NCBI GenBank assembly: GCA_965216445.1
Contig: OZ244166.1
Span: 930,001 to 994,000, forward strand
Direction of reading: 5' to 3'
Length of the DNA stretch: 64,000 nucleotides
DNA from: MA-ANB-1 sp965216445
GTDB taxonomy: Bacteria; Actinomycetota; Acidimicrobiia; Spongiisociales; ZC4RG35
The position numbers and the translations under genes were made by a program. Below, in pieces: positions 41,534 through 50,353 of the stretch. The notes beneath the pieces were generated by a model that was not told where the DNA came from, ran no database searches, and saw nothing but the letters and a program-made list of their open reading frames with translations. Positions within the stretch are counted from its first letter, which is position 1; every line of letters starts with the position of its first letter.

Positions 41534-43003
41534 TTGAAGTTCACTGGACAACTGAAAATCCCCGATCTGGATGCTCCGGGTGTTCCCGCTGCGGTACATA
41601 TCGATGACAACCAGACCGAGATCATGGTTCAGGGCGAAAGTCTCGGCAGATGGTCCCTCGTCGACGTTCGCGCCGAACGACTGGTGGCGAGTGCGTTTTC
41701 CCTCAAACTCGACGATGAAGAAGTCACATTCATTGCGGACGAGCCAACAGATTTCGCCTATCGAGGCGTCGAGCACATGGCGAACGTGTGGGCCCGGTAC
41801 AAAACGATGACTCTTCCCCGCCGAACCGTAGCTAGTGCCAGGTCGCGGAAGGGAACCAAGGTTTCCCGGATCAGTGATTTGAGGACAGCAATCGAAGAGA
41901 CAATTGCTGGAGAGACGGTCTCCGCGCCATCCCAAGGCAAGGTTCCCGGAGAGACCGCAGTGGCCCCGCCGCCTACTCGTGCGGCTAGTGATCTCTCCTC
42001 ACCAGCGAAAGAACAAAGCACGCCCGTCTGGGAGCCGGGTCCCGCCGAAGACGAATTGCCCGAGGCCGCACTGCCTGATTCGATCACCGAACATGTCGAA
42101 CCAGCCGAATCGGTTGAGTCGCATCCGGCCGCAGAGCCTGAACCCACTCCGACACCGTCCGAACCACCGACTGTTGATCCCCAATCGGTACCAGGGCGTC
42201 ATGAGGTTGTTCAGGCACCAACGGAGATTCCTGTCCACCCGGTACAAGCTGATGAGCCCGGAGCCGGAGTTCTCCCCGAGACACGACCAGAGTTCGAGGA
42301 ACCTCCTGCTGCCACGGTTGAGCCGGCTGAGCCCGAGTCGGTTTTCAAGGACACGGTTCCGTGGGCCACGGCTCAGACAAGCTCCTCTCAACGAGAGTCT
42401 GTTCCTCTTGAACCCGCTGAGCCGGACACTCCTGAGCAAGATCTCGGGGAGCCTGCCGGCCGTCTGCCCGACTCCGAAACAACGGGTCCTGCAACTGAAG
42501 CTCTCCCGTCAGTTTCCCCAATCAGCCAACCGCCGGCAGCAGCAGGCACCGGAGAAGCCGAGGTGCCGAAGATGCCTGAACCCGAACCCGCCTCAGCCGT
42601 CCCCTGGATCGATCCTTCTGCCAACGCGGAACCGCCTGTCGAAGATTCGCCAGTTCAGGAACAGGTCGAGGTCCACAAGCGCGAGCCGGAGTCGACGTTC
42701 TCGAACGAGTCCACGCCCGGAGCCGATGGGGAGCCTGAAGATCGGGAACCCAAATATGTCGTCGATCTTGGCGCATTCGAAGACAGGGGCGTCACCCCGC
42801 CTGACGATGGGCAACACGACGACGCGGAGCCGGCACTGGCTGGAGTCAAAGAAAAGGCTGGGTTAATGGGCGCTGTCCGATCAGCATTTGTCAGGAACCG
42901 TGAAGAGCACACGCATGATTATGTTCAGGCACCGGGTGGACTCGGCATCGTCAGGCAGATTTGCACGGAGTGCGGCCATATCTCCATCGGAGTTGCTGAA
43001 TAG
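41534..43003 (+). CDS. Pro/Glu-rich protein with N-terminal beta domain and C-terminal zinc-ribbon-like end
   Basis: A 489-residue protein in three parts. Residues 1-100 are folded and beta-rich (VHIDDNQTEIMVQGESLGRWSLVDVRAERL, then HMANVWARYKTMTLPRR). Residues about 115-425 are disordered, dominated by Pro, Glu, Ala, Ser and Thr (PEPTPTPSEPPTV, EPAEPESVF). The end is HTHDYVQAPGGLGIVRQICTECGHISIGVAE, where C-x2-C plus upstream His residues could bind zinc. I do not recognise a named family. The start is TTG 41534 with GAGGGG upstream. It may be a scaffold; the function is unknown. Confidence 0.65.
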   Translation: MKFTGQLKIPDLDAPGVPAAVHIDDNQTEIMVQGESLGRWSLVDVRAERLVASAFSLKLDDEEVTFIADEPTDFAYRGVEHMANVWARYKTMTLPRRTVASARSRKGTKVSRISDLRTAIEETIAGETVSAPSQGKVPGETAVAPPPTRAASDLSSPAKEQSTPVWEPGPAEDELPEAALPDSITEHVEPAESVESHPAAEPEPTPTPSEPPTVDPQSVPGRHEVVQAPTEIPVHPVQADEPGAGVLPETRPEFEEPPAATVEPAEPESVFKDTVPWATAQTSSSQRESVPLEPAEPDTPEQDLGEPAGRLPDSETTGPATEALPSVSPISQPPAAAGTGEAEVPKMPEPEPASAVPWIDPSANAEPPVEDSPVQEQVEVHKREPESTFSNESTPGADGEPEDREPKYVVDLGAFEDRGVTPPDDGQHDDAEPALAGVKEKAGLMGAVRSAFVRNREEHTHDYVQAPGGLGIVRQICTECGHISIGVAE

Positions 43004-43039
43004 TCGAGCCAGGCGAGCCACCGTTAGTACCGTTGTTTC

Positions 43040-44071
43040 GTGATTTCGATACGCCCAGTTGTTTTGACCGGTGGTTCCGGTACACGGCTTTGGCCGATGT
43101 CCCTGGAGCGCCGACCGAAGCAATTCCTTCGACTGTTCGGCCCTGAGACCCTCTTTGAAGCAACACTTCGCCGTGTTGGCAAAATCGAGGGTGTCCGCGA
43201 CCCAATCGTGATGACGGGGGAGCAGCAGGCATTGCTGGCCGCTTCGGCGATCGAAGGTATGGAGGAGATAACCCTCCTGGTGGAACCGGCCCCAAGAAAC
43301 ACCGCCCCAGCGATTCTGGCGGCGGCCCTCAGCGCCAACCCCGATGATGTCCTCCTAGTGGTCCCATCAGATCACCTGATCAAAGACGAAGACTCCTTTG
43401 CCCAGGTCGCAGCCACGGCATCTCATCTCGCCGTCGACGGCAACATCGTCACGTATGGTTGCGTTGCCGACCGACCCGAAACCGGCTTTGGTTGGATTGA
43501 ACCCGGAGAAGCGGTCGGGGAGGGTTTCAGGATCAAGAGGTTTGTCGAGAAACCTACGCCCGAGGTCGCCGCGGAGCTCCTGGCGTCGGGCCTTCTTTGG
43601 AACTCGGGCATGTTCATGGGCCGGGCAGACGTGATAGTTCGCGAGATGAGGCAGCTAGAACCTGCACTCAGTTCCTCGGTGGCCGACGCTTTCAGGGAGC
43701 GTGCTGATGGTCTGCTGGGTCAGGCGTTCCTCGATGTGCCTTCGATTTCCTTCGACCGAGCGGTCATGGAGAACACGAACTCGGGTGTAGTCGTCCCGCT
43801 GGACGTCGGGTGGAACGATGTCGGATCCTGGCATGCGGTCTGGGAGCAGTCCGCCAAGGACACCTCGGGCAACGCGCTCAGCGGCAGCGTCGTGACGGTT
43901 GGGGTGGAAGAATCGTTGGTATTCGCCGAGTCGAGACCCGTGGCGGTTATTGGGCTGGACAACGTCGTCGTCGTGGAGTCCGACGATGGGATTCTCGTGG
44001 CTGCCAAGGAGCGCGCACAGGAGGTCCGTGGCGTCCCCGAGCTGTTCAAGCCCCAGAGTGACGATTTGTGA
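43040..44071 (+). CDS. manC: Mannose-1-phosphate guanylyltransferase
   Basis: A 343-residue GDP-mannose pyrophosphorylase without the C-terminal isomerase domain. Motifs are VVLTGGSGTRLWPMSLERRPKQFL, EPAPRNTAPAILAAAL, VVPSDHLI, FVEKP and WNSGMFM, plus VGWNDVGSWHAVWE. It makes GDP-mannose from mannose-1-phosphate and GTP. The product feeds mannosylated glycans and, in this organism, probably the mannosylglycerate synthase at 23432-24553. The start is GTG 43040. Its stop overlaps the cytochrome gene by 4 nt (GTGA). Confidence 0.92.
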   Translation: MISIRPVVLTGGSGTRLWPMSLERRPKQFLRLFGPETLFEATLRRVGKIEGVRDPIVMTGEQQALLAASAIEGMEEITLLVEPAPRNTAPAILAAALSANPDDVLLVVPSDHLIKDEDSFAQVAATASHLAVDGNIVTYGCVADRPETGFGWIEPGEAVGEGFRIKRFVEKPTPEVAAELLASGLLWNSGMFMGRADVIVREMRQLEPALSSSVADAFRERADGLLGQAFLDVPSISFDRAVMENTNSGVVVPLDVGWNDVGSWHAVWEQSAKDTSGNALSGSVVTVGVEESLVFAESRPVAVIGLDNVVVVESDDGILVAAKERAQEVRGVPELFKPQSDDL

Positions 44072-44388
44072 TCAGGACGGCCCTGGTCGTCGCAATTGTG
44101 CTCATCTCGAGCGCCTGCGTGGGTAGGCCAGCTGACGATGCAACAGGCGAGGAGATCTACCTGCAGCTGTGTTCAAATTGTCACGGTGACGATCTCGGCG
44201 GGAGCACCGTGGGTCCTGCGATCGGTCCTGGATCCAATGCCGTCAACCAGCCGGACGCGTTCTTGGAGATGACGATCCTGGATGGGAGGGGGAGCATGCC
44301 TTCATTCCAAACCTCGCTCGATAGCGATCAGGTCGATCTTCTGGTTGCCTACATCAGAATGGAACAGGGTGTTGAGAACGGTTCTTGA
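44068..44388 (+). CDS. Small cytochrome c lipoprotein
   Basis: A 106-residue exported haem protein. MIRTALVVAIVLISSAC is a lipoprotein signal with lipobox SSAC (Cys17). EIYLQLCSNCHGDDLGG holds the haem-binding C-x2-C-H, and GRGSMPSFQTSLDSDQVDLLVAYI has the distal Met ligand and C-terminal helix. It is a membrane-anchored electron carrier. Its place between manC and the menaquinone genes, with overlaps on both sides, suggests co-transcription; a link to menaquinone-dependent respiration is inference. Confidence 0.85.
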   Translation: MIRTALVVAIVLISSACVGRPADDATGEEIYLQLCSNCHGDDLGGSTVGPAIGPGSNAVNQPDAFLEMTILDGRGSMPSFQTSLDSDQVDLLVAYIRMEQGVENGS

Positions 44389-45343
44389 AGATCTCGAACT
44401 GCATCCGATCAGTATTCCGATGCGACATCGCTTTCGGGGTGTCGACGCCAGGGAGTCGGTCCTCATCAGAGGGCCAGGCGGTTGGGGCGAGTTCTCACCG
44501 TTTCCTGAGTACCCGGTTTCCGTTGCGTCCCGTTGGCTGGAGTCGGCTTTAGAAGCCGCGCGTGGCTCGCTGCCCGAACCAATCAGAACCAAGATTCCGT
44601 TCAACGTTACGGTTCCCGAGGTTTCTGCAGGGACCGCACACGCTCTGGTCAAAGAGTCGGGGGCTTCGACGGCCAAAGTGAAGATCGGAGGCAGCGAGAG
44701 CGATCCGTCCGCCGAAGTGGAGAGACTCGATGCCGTGAAGGATGCCCTTGGATCTGGGCGGATACGGATCGATGTCAATGGAAAGTGGTCTGTCGACTAT
44801 GCGACGCAGCGCCTGACGCAGCTGGCGAGATTCGACTTTGAATATGTCGAGCAACCTGTAGCCACAATCGAAGAGATGGTGGAACTCCGGCGCCGCGTCG
44901 ATGTTCCGCTTGCGGCGGACGAATTGGTGAGACAACAAAGCAACCCCCACGCGGTGGTCGCCGCTGGCGCTGCGGACCTCGTTGTCCTGAAGGTGCAGCC
45001 GATGGGTGGCGTGCGGGAAGTCTTGAGGCTCGCATCCGACCTCCCCGTCCCTGTTGTGATCTCCTCGGCTCTGGAGACCTCCGTTGGCATGTATTCGGGA
45101 TTGGTGGCGGCTTCCGTGCTCGAACACCTGCCCTTTGCTTGTGGACTGGGGACCGTCGCCCTACTCGGAGCCGATCCGACCAGCGATCCACTGGTTGGGT
45201 TCGACGGATTCATCGAGGTGCGACGACCCGAACCCAATCCAACACTGCTCAAAAGATGGCGCCCGGAAAAGGAGCGTTCATCGGCGATTCTCGGAAAGTT
45301 GTATGCAGCCGCACAGTGGCTGAGTGAAAGGTCGCCAGCGTGA
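44369..45343 (+). CDS. menC: o-Succinylbenzoate synthase
   Basis: A 324-residue enolase-superfamily enzyme. Catalytic features are the K-x-K pair in TAKVKIGG, metal ligands in RIDVNGKW, EYVEQP and AADE, and the second Lys in LVVLKVQPMGG. SSALETSVGMYSG is the substrate loop. It dehydrates SHCHC to o-succinylbenzoate in menaquinone synthesis. GTG 44369 overlaps the cytochrome gene by 20 nt; TTG 44372 is the neighbour option. It is followed by menD after 10 bp. Confidence 0.86.
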   Translation: MLRTVLEDLELHPISIPMRHRFRGVDARESVLIRGPGGWGEFSPFPEYPVSVASRWLESALEAARGSLPEPIRTKIPFNVTVPEVSAGTAHALVKESGASTAKVKIGGSESDPSAEVERLDAVKDALGSGRIRIDVNGKWSVDYATQRLTQLARFDFEYVEQPVATIEEMVELRRRVDVPLAADELVRQQSNPHAVVAAGAADLVVLKVQPMGGVREVLRLASDLPVPVVISSALETSVGMYSGLVAASVLEHLPFACGLGTVALLGADPTSDPLVGFDGFIEVRRPEPNPTLLKRWRPEKERSSAILGKLYAAAQWLSERSPA

Positions 45344-45353
45344 GTCTTCGTCC

Positions 45354-47039
45354 ATGACATACCCCAACGCAAGCACCGCTCTCGCCGCCGTCATCGTCGA
45401 TGAACTTGTCCACCAGGGCGTGCGCCGAGCTGTCATCGCGCCGGGCTCTCGCTCGACAGCCCTGGTTCTCGCCTTGGATGCAAACGAGGACATCGATGTT
45501 GTGGTCCACATCGATGAGCGGTCAGCTGGCTTTCGTGCCCTGGGACATGCGATCGGTGGGGTTGAAGTGGGGTTGGTCGTCACTACGTCCGGCAGCGCTG
45601 TAGCCAATCTGCTGCCTGCCGTTGTCGAGGCGGATCGCGCCTCGGTGCCACTGGTTGTATTGAGTGCTGATCGGCCTCGGGAAATGGTCGACAGACGTAC
45701 CAACCAGACCATGGACCAAGAGTCGGTGTTTTCTGGGTATCTCCGCCTATGGAGCGGAATAGGTCCCGGGCGAGATGTTGCTGGCGAAAACACAGAATGG
45801 AGGAAAGCCGTGTTCAACTCCGTCACGGCTGCCACCGGTGCTGTGAGCACCCCCGGACCCGTTCAGATCAACGTTGCCTTTGAAGAACCAACGGTGCCGG
45901 TCAGCGATGATGGCAGGGTTCAAGTCCGTGACTACACCAGCTCGACTGAGCGAGTCGATGCCGATCATCACGGCAATGTGCAAGCTATCCAGGGCGCGGA
46001 GCACACCTCCAGGCAGTCAGTTGATCTGGGTGATAGAGCTCTAGTCATCGCCGGGCGTGGGGACTATGACGCACTGGCTCTCATGGATGTCGCGCATTCC
46101 CATGGGGTTCCAGTCTTAGGTACTGCCTTGTCGGGCACCCGTGGTGCCAACCCAATCGTCAGCTACCACCATCTTCTCGTGGACGGCGTGCCCTCGGGCC
46201 TCGAGCCTGAAAGCGTTGTGGTTGTCGGTCAACCTGGTCCCAGCAATCGAGTCGATGCGCTACTTCGGAGCGGAGCGCCGGTGCTCCATATCGATCGATG
46301 GGGTCTCCACACCGACCCGGTTGGAAGCGTGTCTGAGCGAGTGGCCGAAGACCCGGTCGAGTTCATGGGGCGGGTTGCCCGAAGCCAGAAAGCCGGATGG
46401 GCGGAGGCATGGCGAGAGGCGGATGGCTTGATGGGCCAAGCCTTGTCCGACGCGATCGGATCTTCTGGTGTTCCGACCGGTCCTGGCGTCGCATCAGCCC
46501 TTGATGAGGCGAACTGGTCGGCTCTGGTCGTTGGTTCCTCTCTGCCCATCCGCGACGTCGATGCCTATTCGAGGAGAGCGGGATGGATCCACTCCAACCG
46601 TGGTGTCTCGGGCATCGACGGGTTTGTCTCGACGGCGTTGGGCGTGGCCGACGAACGGGAGAGGACCGTGGCGCTTGCAGGCGACCTCACCTTCCTGCAC
46701 GATTCGAATGGACTCCTCAATGACCGGCCATCGGGGCTCGTCTTTGTGGTCGTCGACAACAACGGGGGCGGCCTCTTCGACTTGTTACCGCAATCAGAGC
46801 ACGCCCCGAACTTCGAGCGTCTCTTTGTCACCCCTCCTGATCGAGACCTCGATCGTCTGGCCGAGTTTCACCGTTTGGACTACTCCGAAGCTACGTCATT
46901 GGCGGAACTGGTTGTCCAGGTTGACCTGAGTCTTACCGTCGGGAGGCCTTCTTTGATTCGGGTTGCGGTGGATCGTGGAGCCGACGCCGCGTTCCGGGGT
47001 GAGCTGGATGAGATCGCCAGGTCGGCGTTATCAGCGTAG
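45354..47039 (+). CDS. menD: SEPHCHC synthase MenD
   Basis: A 561-residue thiamine-diphosphate enzyme of normal MenD length. The N-terminal region has VIAPGSRSTALVLAL and HIDERSAGFRALG (active Glu), then TTSGSAVANLLPAVVEA and LSADRPREMVD. The C-terminal ThDP site has LAGDLTFLHDSNGLL and VVDNNGGGLFDLLPQ. It joins isochorismate and 2-oxoglutarate in menaquinone synthesis. ATG 45354 gives the standard start with TALAAVIVDELV. It converges on menF with a 9-bp overlap. Confidence 0.93.
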   Translation: MTYPNASTALAAVIVDELVHQGVRRAVIAPGSRSTALVLALDANEDIDVVVHIDERSAGFRALGHAIGGVEVGLVVTTSGSAVANLLPAVVEADRASVPLVVLSADRPREMVDRRTNQTMDQESVFSGYLRLWSGIGPGRDVAGENTEWRKAVFNSVTAATGAVSTPGPVQINVAFEEPTVPVSDDGRVQVRDYTSSTERVDADHHGNVQAIQGAEHTSRQSVDLGDRALVIAGRGDYDALALMDVAHSHGVPVLGTALSGTRGANPIVSYHHLLVDGVPSGLEPESVVVVGQPGPSNRVDALLRSGAPVLHIDRWGLHTDPVGSVSERVAEDPVEFMGRVARSQKAGWAEAWREADGLMGQALSDAIGSSGVPTGPGVASALDEANWSALVVGSSLPIRDVDAYSRRAGWIHSNRGVSGIDGFVSTALGVADERERTVALAGDLTFLHDSNGLLNDRPSGLVFVVVDNNGGGLFDLLPQSEHAPNFERLFVTPPDRDLDRLAEFHRLDYSEATSLAELVVQVDLSLTVGRPSLIRVAVDRGADAAFRGELDEIARSALSA

Positions 47040-48077
47040 TGATAGGCCAGTTGCGTCGATCATCGGCTCCAGCTTCCAATCTGTCTCCTCGAGCTCGGCG
47101 TCAGGATCGGATCCAGCCACAATTCCCGCCCCCGAGTAGAACGTGGCGCCGCGGCCTGACAACAATCCGCATCTGAGCGCAACCGCAAACTCGCCTTCTC
47201 CGGAGTTATTGAACCAGCCGACAGGACCCGAGTATCGGCCTCGGGACGAGCCTTCGAGATCCCGGATCAGTTCGATTGCCTTGACACGTGGAGTCCCGGC
47301 AACCGCCGCGGTGGGGTGCAGTGTGCGAAGAATGTCGCTGAACTCGAATCCCACGGGTCGATGTGCGCGAAACCTGGTGCCCATGTGCCTGATGTTCCCT
47401 ACCCGCACCACCTGCGGTTGTCCGCGTGTGAACTCCAGGCCCGCTTGAGCAAACGCTGACTCGACTGAGTCGGCGGCCAGCCGATGTTCGTTGATGTTCT
47501 TTTCGGTTCGCAGCTCATCGGGGTCGGTTGTGGCGGATCCGGCCAACGGGAACGATTCGATCATTTTGTCGCTAACCCTGATCAACAGCTCCGGACTCGC
47601 TCCGACGAGCCCGTCAATGGCGAAAACGTGACAGTCGGGTTGTGAAGCCACAAGATGGGTTGCCACCTCCATCTGGTTCAAGGGCTCGTCGAAGATGGCT
47701 GTGATCCGACGGGATAGCACCACCTTCTCAACTCGATCACCCTCGATCTCGACGAGAGTCTCGTTGACCATCTTGCGCCACAAATCAGCATCGTCGTCTT
47801 CAATGGTTCCCGCAGGAGCTGGGACCGCGGTCCGGTCGTGGCCAGTGACAACAGTTTCTGGAACCAGCACGACTGATCCCGGTTCTTCGGGATCAAATGT
47901 GAATGAAGCGAAACCGATTTCGCTTCCACTCTCTCGAAGGAAACGTAGGGCGCGTTCGTAACGATTGGGACCGACACCTGGATCGAAACGTCGTTTGAGA
48001 CCATGTCCGGTCATAGTCAGACCGGGTCTCGACCAGAAAGCGATCGTTGGCTGTGAGGGGGTGTCACGTGTTGGCAT
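47031..48077 (-). CDS. menF: Isochorismate synthase
   Basis: A 348-residue chorismate-utilising enzyme. Conserved text: VEKVVLSRRITA, ASPELLIRVSDKMIESFPLAGSA, NEHRLAADSVESAF, LHPTAAVAGTPRVKAIELIRDLEGSSRGRYSGPVGW and FYSGAGIVAGSDPDAELEETDWKL. It makes isochorismate for MenD, which lies tail-to-tail. ATG 48077 (MPTRDTPSQ) was chosen over the longer frame because the extra 29 residues lie in the end of murI. Alternative isochorismate users, such as siderophore genes, are not nearby, so menaquinone is the likely purpose. Confidence 0.9.
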   Translation of the reverse strand: MPTRDTPSQPTIAFWSRPGLTMTGHGLKRRFDPGVGPNRYERALRFLRESGSEIGFASFTFDPEEPGSVVLVPETVVTGHDRTAVPAPAGTIEDDDADLWRKMVNETLVEIEGDRVEKVVLSRRITAIFDEPLNQMEVATHLVASQPDCHVFAIDGLVGASPELLIRVSDKMIESFPLAGSATTDPDELRTEKNINEHRLAADSVESAFAQAGLEFTRGQPQVVRVGNIRHMGTRFRAHRPVGFEFSDILRTLHPTAAVAGTPRVKAIELIRDLEGSSRGRYSGPVGWFNNSGEGEFAVALRCGLLSGRGATFYSGAGIVAGSDPDAELEETDWKLEPMIDATGLSLR

Positions 48078-48087
48078 AACCAAATCC

Positions 48088-48852
48088 CTACAAGGGTAGG
48101 ACTCCGCCAGGGAATTCAATACCTGAGAGCCGGTTGGCAAGGTCCCGGAACTCCTCACGGTCACCGGACACCATCGCGTTGAGGCCCCCTGTTGATGAGC
48201 CCTGTGGATGAACGAGACGTGCTTGCTTGGCCACGGCCGGCGCCGGATCGATCACGGTTACTGATTCGCCAACGATCCTCCTGATCGTCGGGGTCAGGAA
48301 CGAGAAGTGTGTGCATCCGAGGACGAGAGTGTCAGCCCCCGAATCGACGAGCCGCCCCACGTCTTCCCTCACCTGGCCGTCCACTCCATCACCTTTCGTC
48401 TTGCCCGATTCGACCAGAGCTACCCATTTCGGTGCGGCTCGGGTCAAGACGGTGATGTCGGAGGCATACTGGTCGATGAGACTTCCAAACAACTCACCCT
48501 GAAACGTTGCCGCAGTAGCCAGGACACCAACGACACCTGACTTCGTCGCCTGGGCTGCTGGCTTCACGGCTGGTTCCATCCCGACAAATCGGGTATCGGG
48601 CATCGAATCCCGAAGGGAACTGAGTGCGGCCGCAGAGGCGGTGTTGCATGCGAGGACCACAGTGGTCGCTCCCGCATCGACGAGTGTTCGAGCATTTTCG
48701 TAGGTGAGTTGGCGCACCTCTTCGAGCGATCGAGACCCGTAAGGCGCATTCTGGCGGTCGGCGCAGTAGGTCACAGACTGGTCGGCGAAATCGGAGAGCA
48801 TTTCTCGGAGAACGCTCAAACCGCCCAAACCAGAATCAAAGACGGCAATCAT
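48088..48852 (-). CDS. murI: Glutamate racemase
   Basis: A 254-residue MurI. FDSGLGGLSVLREM starts the domain. The two catalytic cysteines are Cys69 in VVLACNTASA and Cys180 in LVLGCTHFSFL, with NAPYGSRS between. It makes D-glutamate for peptidoglycan. It lies 10 bp upstream of menF in the same direction and may be co-transcribed. Confidence 0.94.
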   Translation of the reverse strand: MIAVFDSGLGGLSVLREMLSDFADQSVTYCADRQNAPYGSRSLEEVRQLTYENARTLVDAGATTVVLACNTASAAALSSLRDSMPDTRFVGMEPAVKPAAQATKSGVVGVLATAATFQGELFGSLIDQYASDITVLTRAAPKWVALVESGKTKGDGVDGQVREDVGRLVDSGADTLVLGCTHFSFLTPTIRRIVGESVTVIDPAPAVAKQARLVHPQGSSTGGLNAMVSGDREEFRDLANRLSGIEFPGGVLPL

Positions 48853-48923
48853 CGTGGGTATCTCAGCAGGATCAGGCCGCTATGGCTGGTACCGTCCCGC
48901 GACGTCTTTGTGAAAGGTGACCC

Positions 48924-49694
48924 ATGCATCTAGGAGAAGTAGTCGCGCTCGTGACCGGTGGGGCTTCCGGGCTGGGTCTTGGGGCTGCACAGGCCATAGT
49001 CAGAGCCGGGGGCCGCGTTGTCCTTGCAGATATCGATGAGGACAAAGGCCAAGGCGAAGCATCGAGGTTGGGCGACGGTGCGCGCTTCATCGCATGTGAC
49101 GTCTCGAGGTCCGACGATGTGTCTGCTGCGGTTTCCGGAGCTGTGGAGGCCTTCGGCAAAGTGAATACCGTCGTAAACGCAGCCGGCATAGCCCCAGCAC
49201 AGCGGATGGTTTCCCGTGACGGAACGCTCCACGATCTTGGCCTCTTCCAGCAGACGATTGCCATCAACCTCATCGGTATGTTCGATGTCATCAGGTCCGC
49301 CGCCGGTGCAATGGCCCAGAACACACCAAACGAAGACGAGGAGCGAGGCGTGATAGTGAACGTTGCTTCGATTGCCGCCTTCGACGGTCAGGTTGGACAG
49401 GCCGCCTACTCGGCATCCAAAGGTGGGATTGTTGGCATGACCCTCCCCATTGCTCGAGATCTCGCAAGTATCGGCGTTCGTGTGATGACCATCGCTCCGG
49501 GAATCATGGACACTCCGCTCCTTGCCAAGGCCCCACAGGAGCTCAAGGACTCCCTCGCCAACCTTGCTGCGTTCCCGAAACGACTTGGAACCCCCGAGGA
49601 CTTCTCCAAGCTGGTTCTCGCCATCGTTGAGAATCCGATGCTCAACGGCGAGGTGATTCGTCTCGACGCCGCGGCCCGCATGCCTGCTCGATGA
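48924..49694 (+). CDS. Short-chain dehydrogenase, HSD10/3-hydroxyacyl-CoA dehydrogenase-like
   Basis: A 256-residue SDR. The cofactor site is VTGGASGLGLG with an Asp after strand 2 (VLADID), favouring NAD. The catalytic Ser is in VNVASIAAF and the Tyr-Lys in AAYSASKGG. The long loop NTPNEDEERGVIVN and APGIMDTPLLA with FPKRLGTPEDF match type II 3-hydroxyacyl-CoA dehydrogenases (HSD17B10). It probably oxidises 3-hydroxyacyl-CoA in beta-oxidation. It overlaps the next gene by 4 nt (ATGA). Confidence 0.85.
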   Translation: MHLGEVVALVTGGASGLGLGAAQAIVRAGGRVVLADIDEDKGQGEASRLGDGARFIACDVSRSDDVSAAVSGAVEAFGKVNTVVNAAGIAPAQRMVSRDGTLHDLGLFQQTIAINLIGMFDVIRSAAGAMAQNTPNEDEERGVIVNVASIAAFDGQVGQAAYSASKGGIVGMTLPIARDLASIGVRVMTIAPGIMDTPLLAKAPQELKDSLANLAAFPKRLGTPEDFSKLVLAIVENPMLNGEVIRLDAAARMPAR

Positions 49695-50275
49695 GAATCG
49701 CCCTGATCTGTTTCGACGGCATGGAGGAACTCGACCTGGTCGGGCCTTGGGAAGTTCTCCGGATGTGGCAGCTGCAGTTTCCCGGAGATGGCGTCGAGGT
49801 CGTCACGGTGAGCCTGAGCGATGAGATCGTTGAATGCGCCAAAGGCATGAAGATCGTCACTGACCTGCCGGTTTCCGAATTCGAGGGTTGCGATGTTCTG
49901 CTCTTCCCCGGTGGTCAGGGCACCCGACGAATGGTCGGCGACCCTGACGTGAGCGAATGGCTCCGAAATGTTGCAGGGGAAGGAACCCTCATGACTTCGG
50001 TGTGCACTGGATCTTTGGTCTTCGCCGGCGCCGGCCTGCTTAAGAATCGCCCGGCCACTACCTACTGGTCTCAGCTCGACACCTTGAAAGAGATCGATCG
50101 GTCAATTGAGGTCCGGCGGGACGACCGTTTTGTCGACTCCGGCGAGGTAATAACTTCGTCTGGCGTCTCGGCTGGTATCGACATGGCATTGCATCTGGTG
50201 CGAAGACTCCAATCCGAAGACCGTGCGCGGCAGGTCAAAAAGGCGATCCAATACGACCCGGAACCACCCGTCTGA
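49691..50275 (+). CDS. DJ-1/PfpI-family protein, isonitrile hydratase-like
   Basis: A 194-residue DJ-1 superfamily protein. ALICFDGMEELDLVGPWEVL has the conserved Glu, and LMTSVCTGSLVFAGAGLL the nucleophile-elbow Cys. The tail ITSSGVSAGIDMALHLVRRL is typical of the isonitrile hydratase (InhA) and AraC-associated branch. It lacks a DNA-binding domain. The substrate is unknown. It is translationally coupled to the SDR gene. Confidence 0.83.
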   Translation: MRIALICFDGMEELDLVGPWEVLRMWQLQFPGDGVEVVTVSLSDEIVECAKGMKIVTDLPVSEFEGCDVLLFPGGQGTRRMVGDPDVSEWLRNVAGEGTLMTSVCTGSLVFAGAGLLKNRPATTYWSQLDTLKEIDRSIEVRRDDRFVDSGEVITSSGVSAGIDMALHLVRRLQSEDRARQVKKAIQYDPEPPV

Positions 50276-50353
50276 CCACGAGCAGGCCGTCGGAAGAAGT
50301 TCTGACGAGTCTTCGCAAGGCACCTGGCTCCGTCCCGGCTTAGGATCCCGTTC

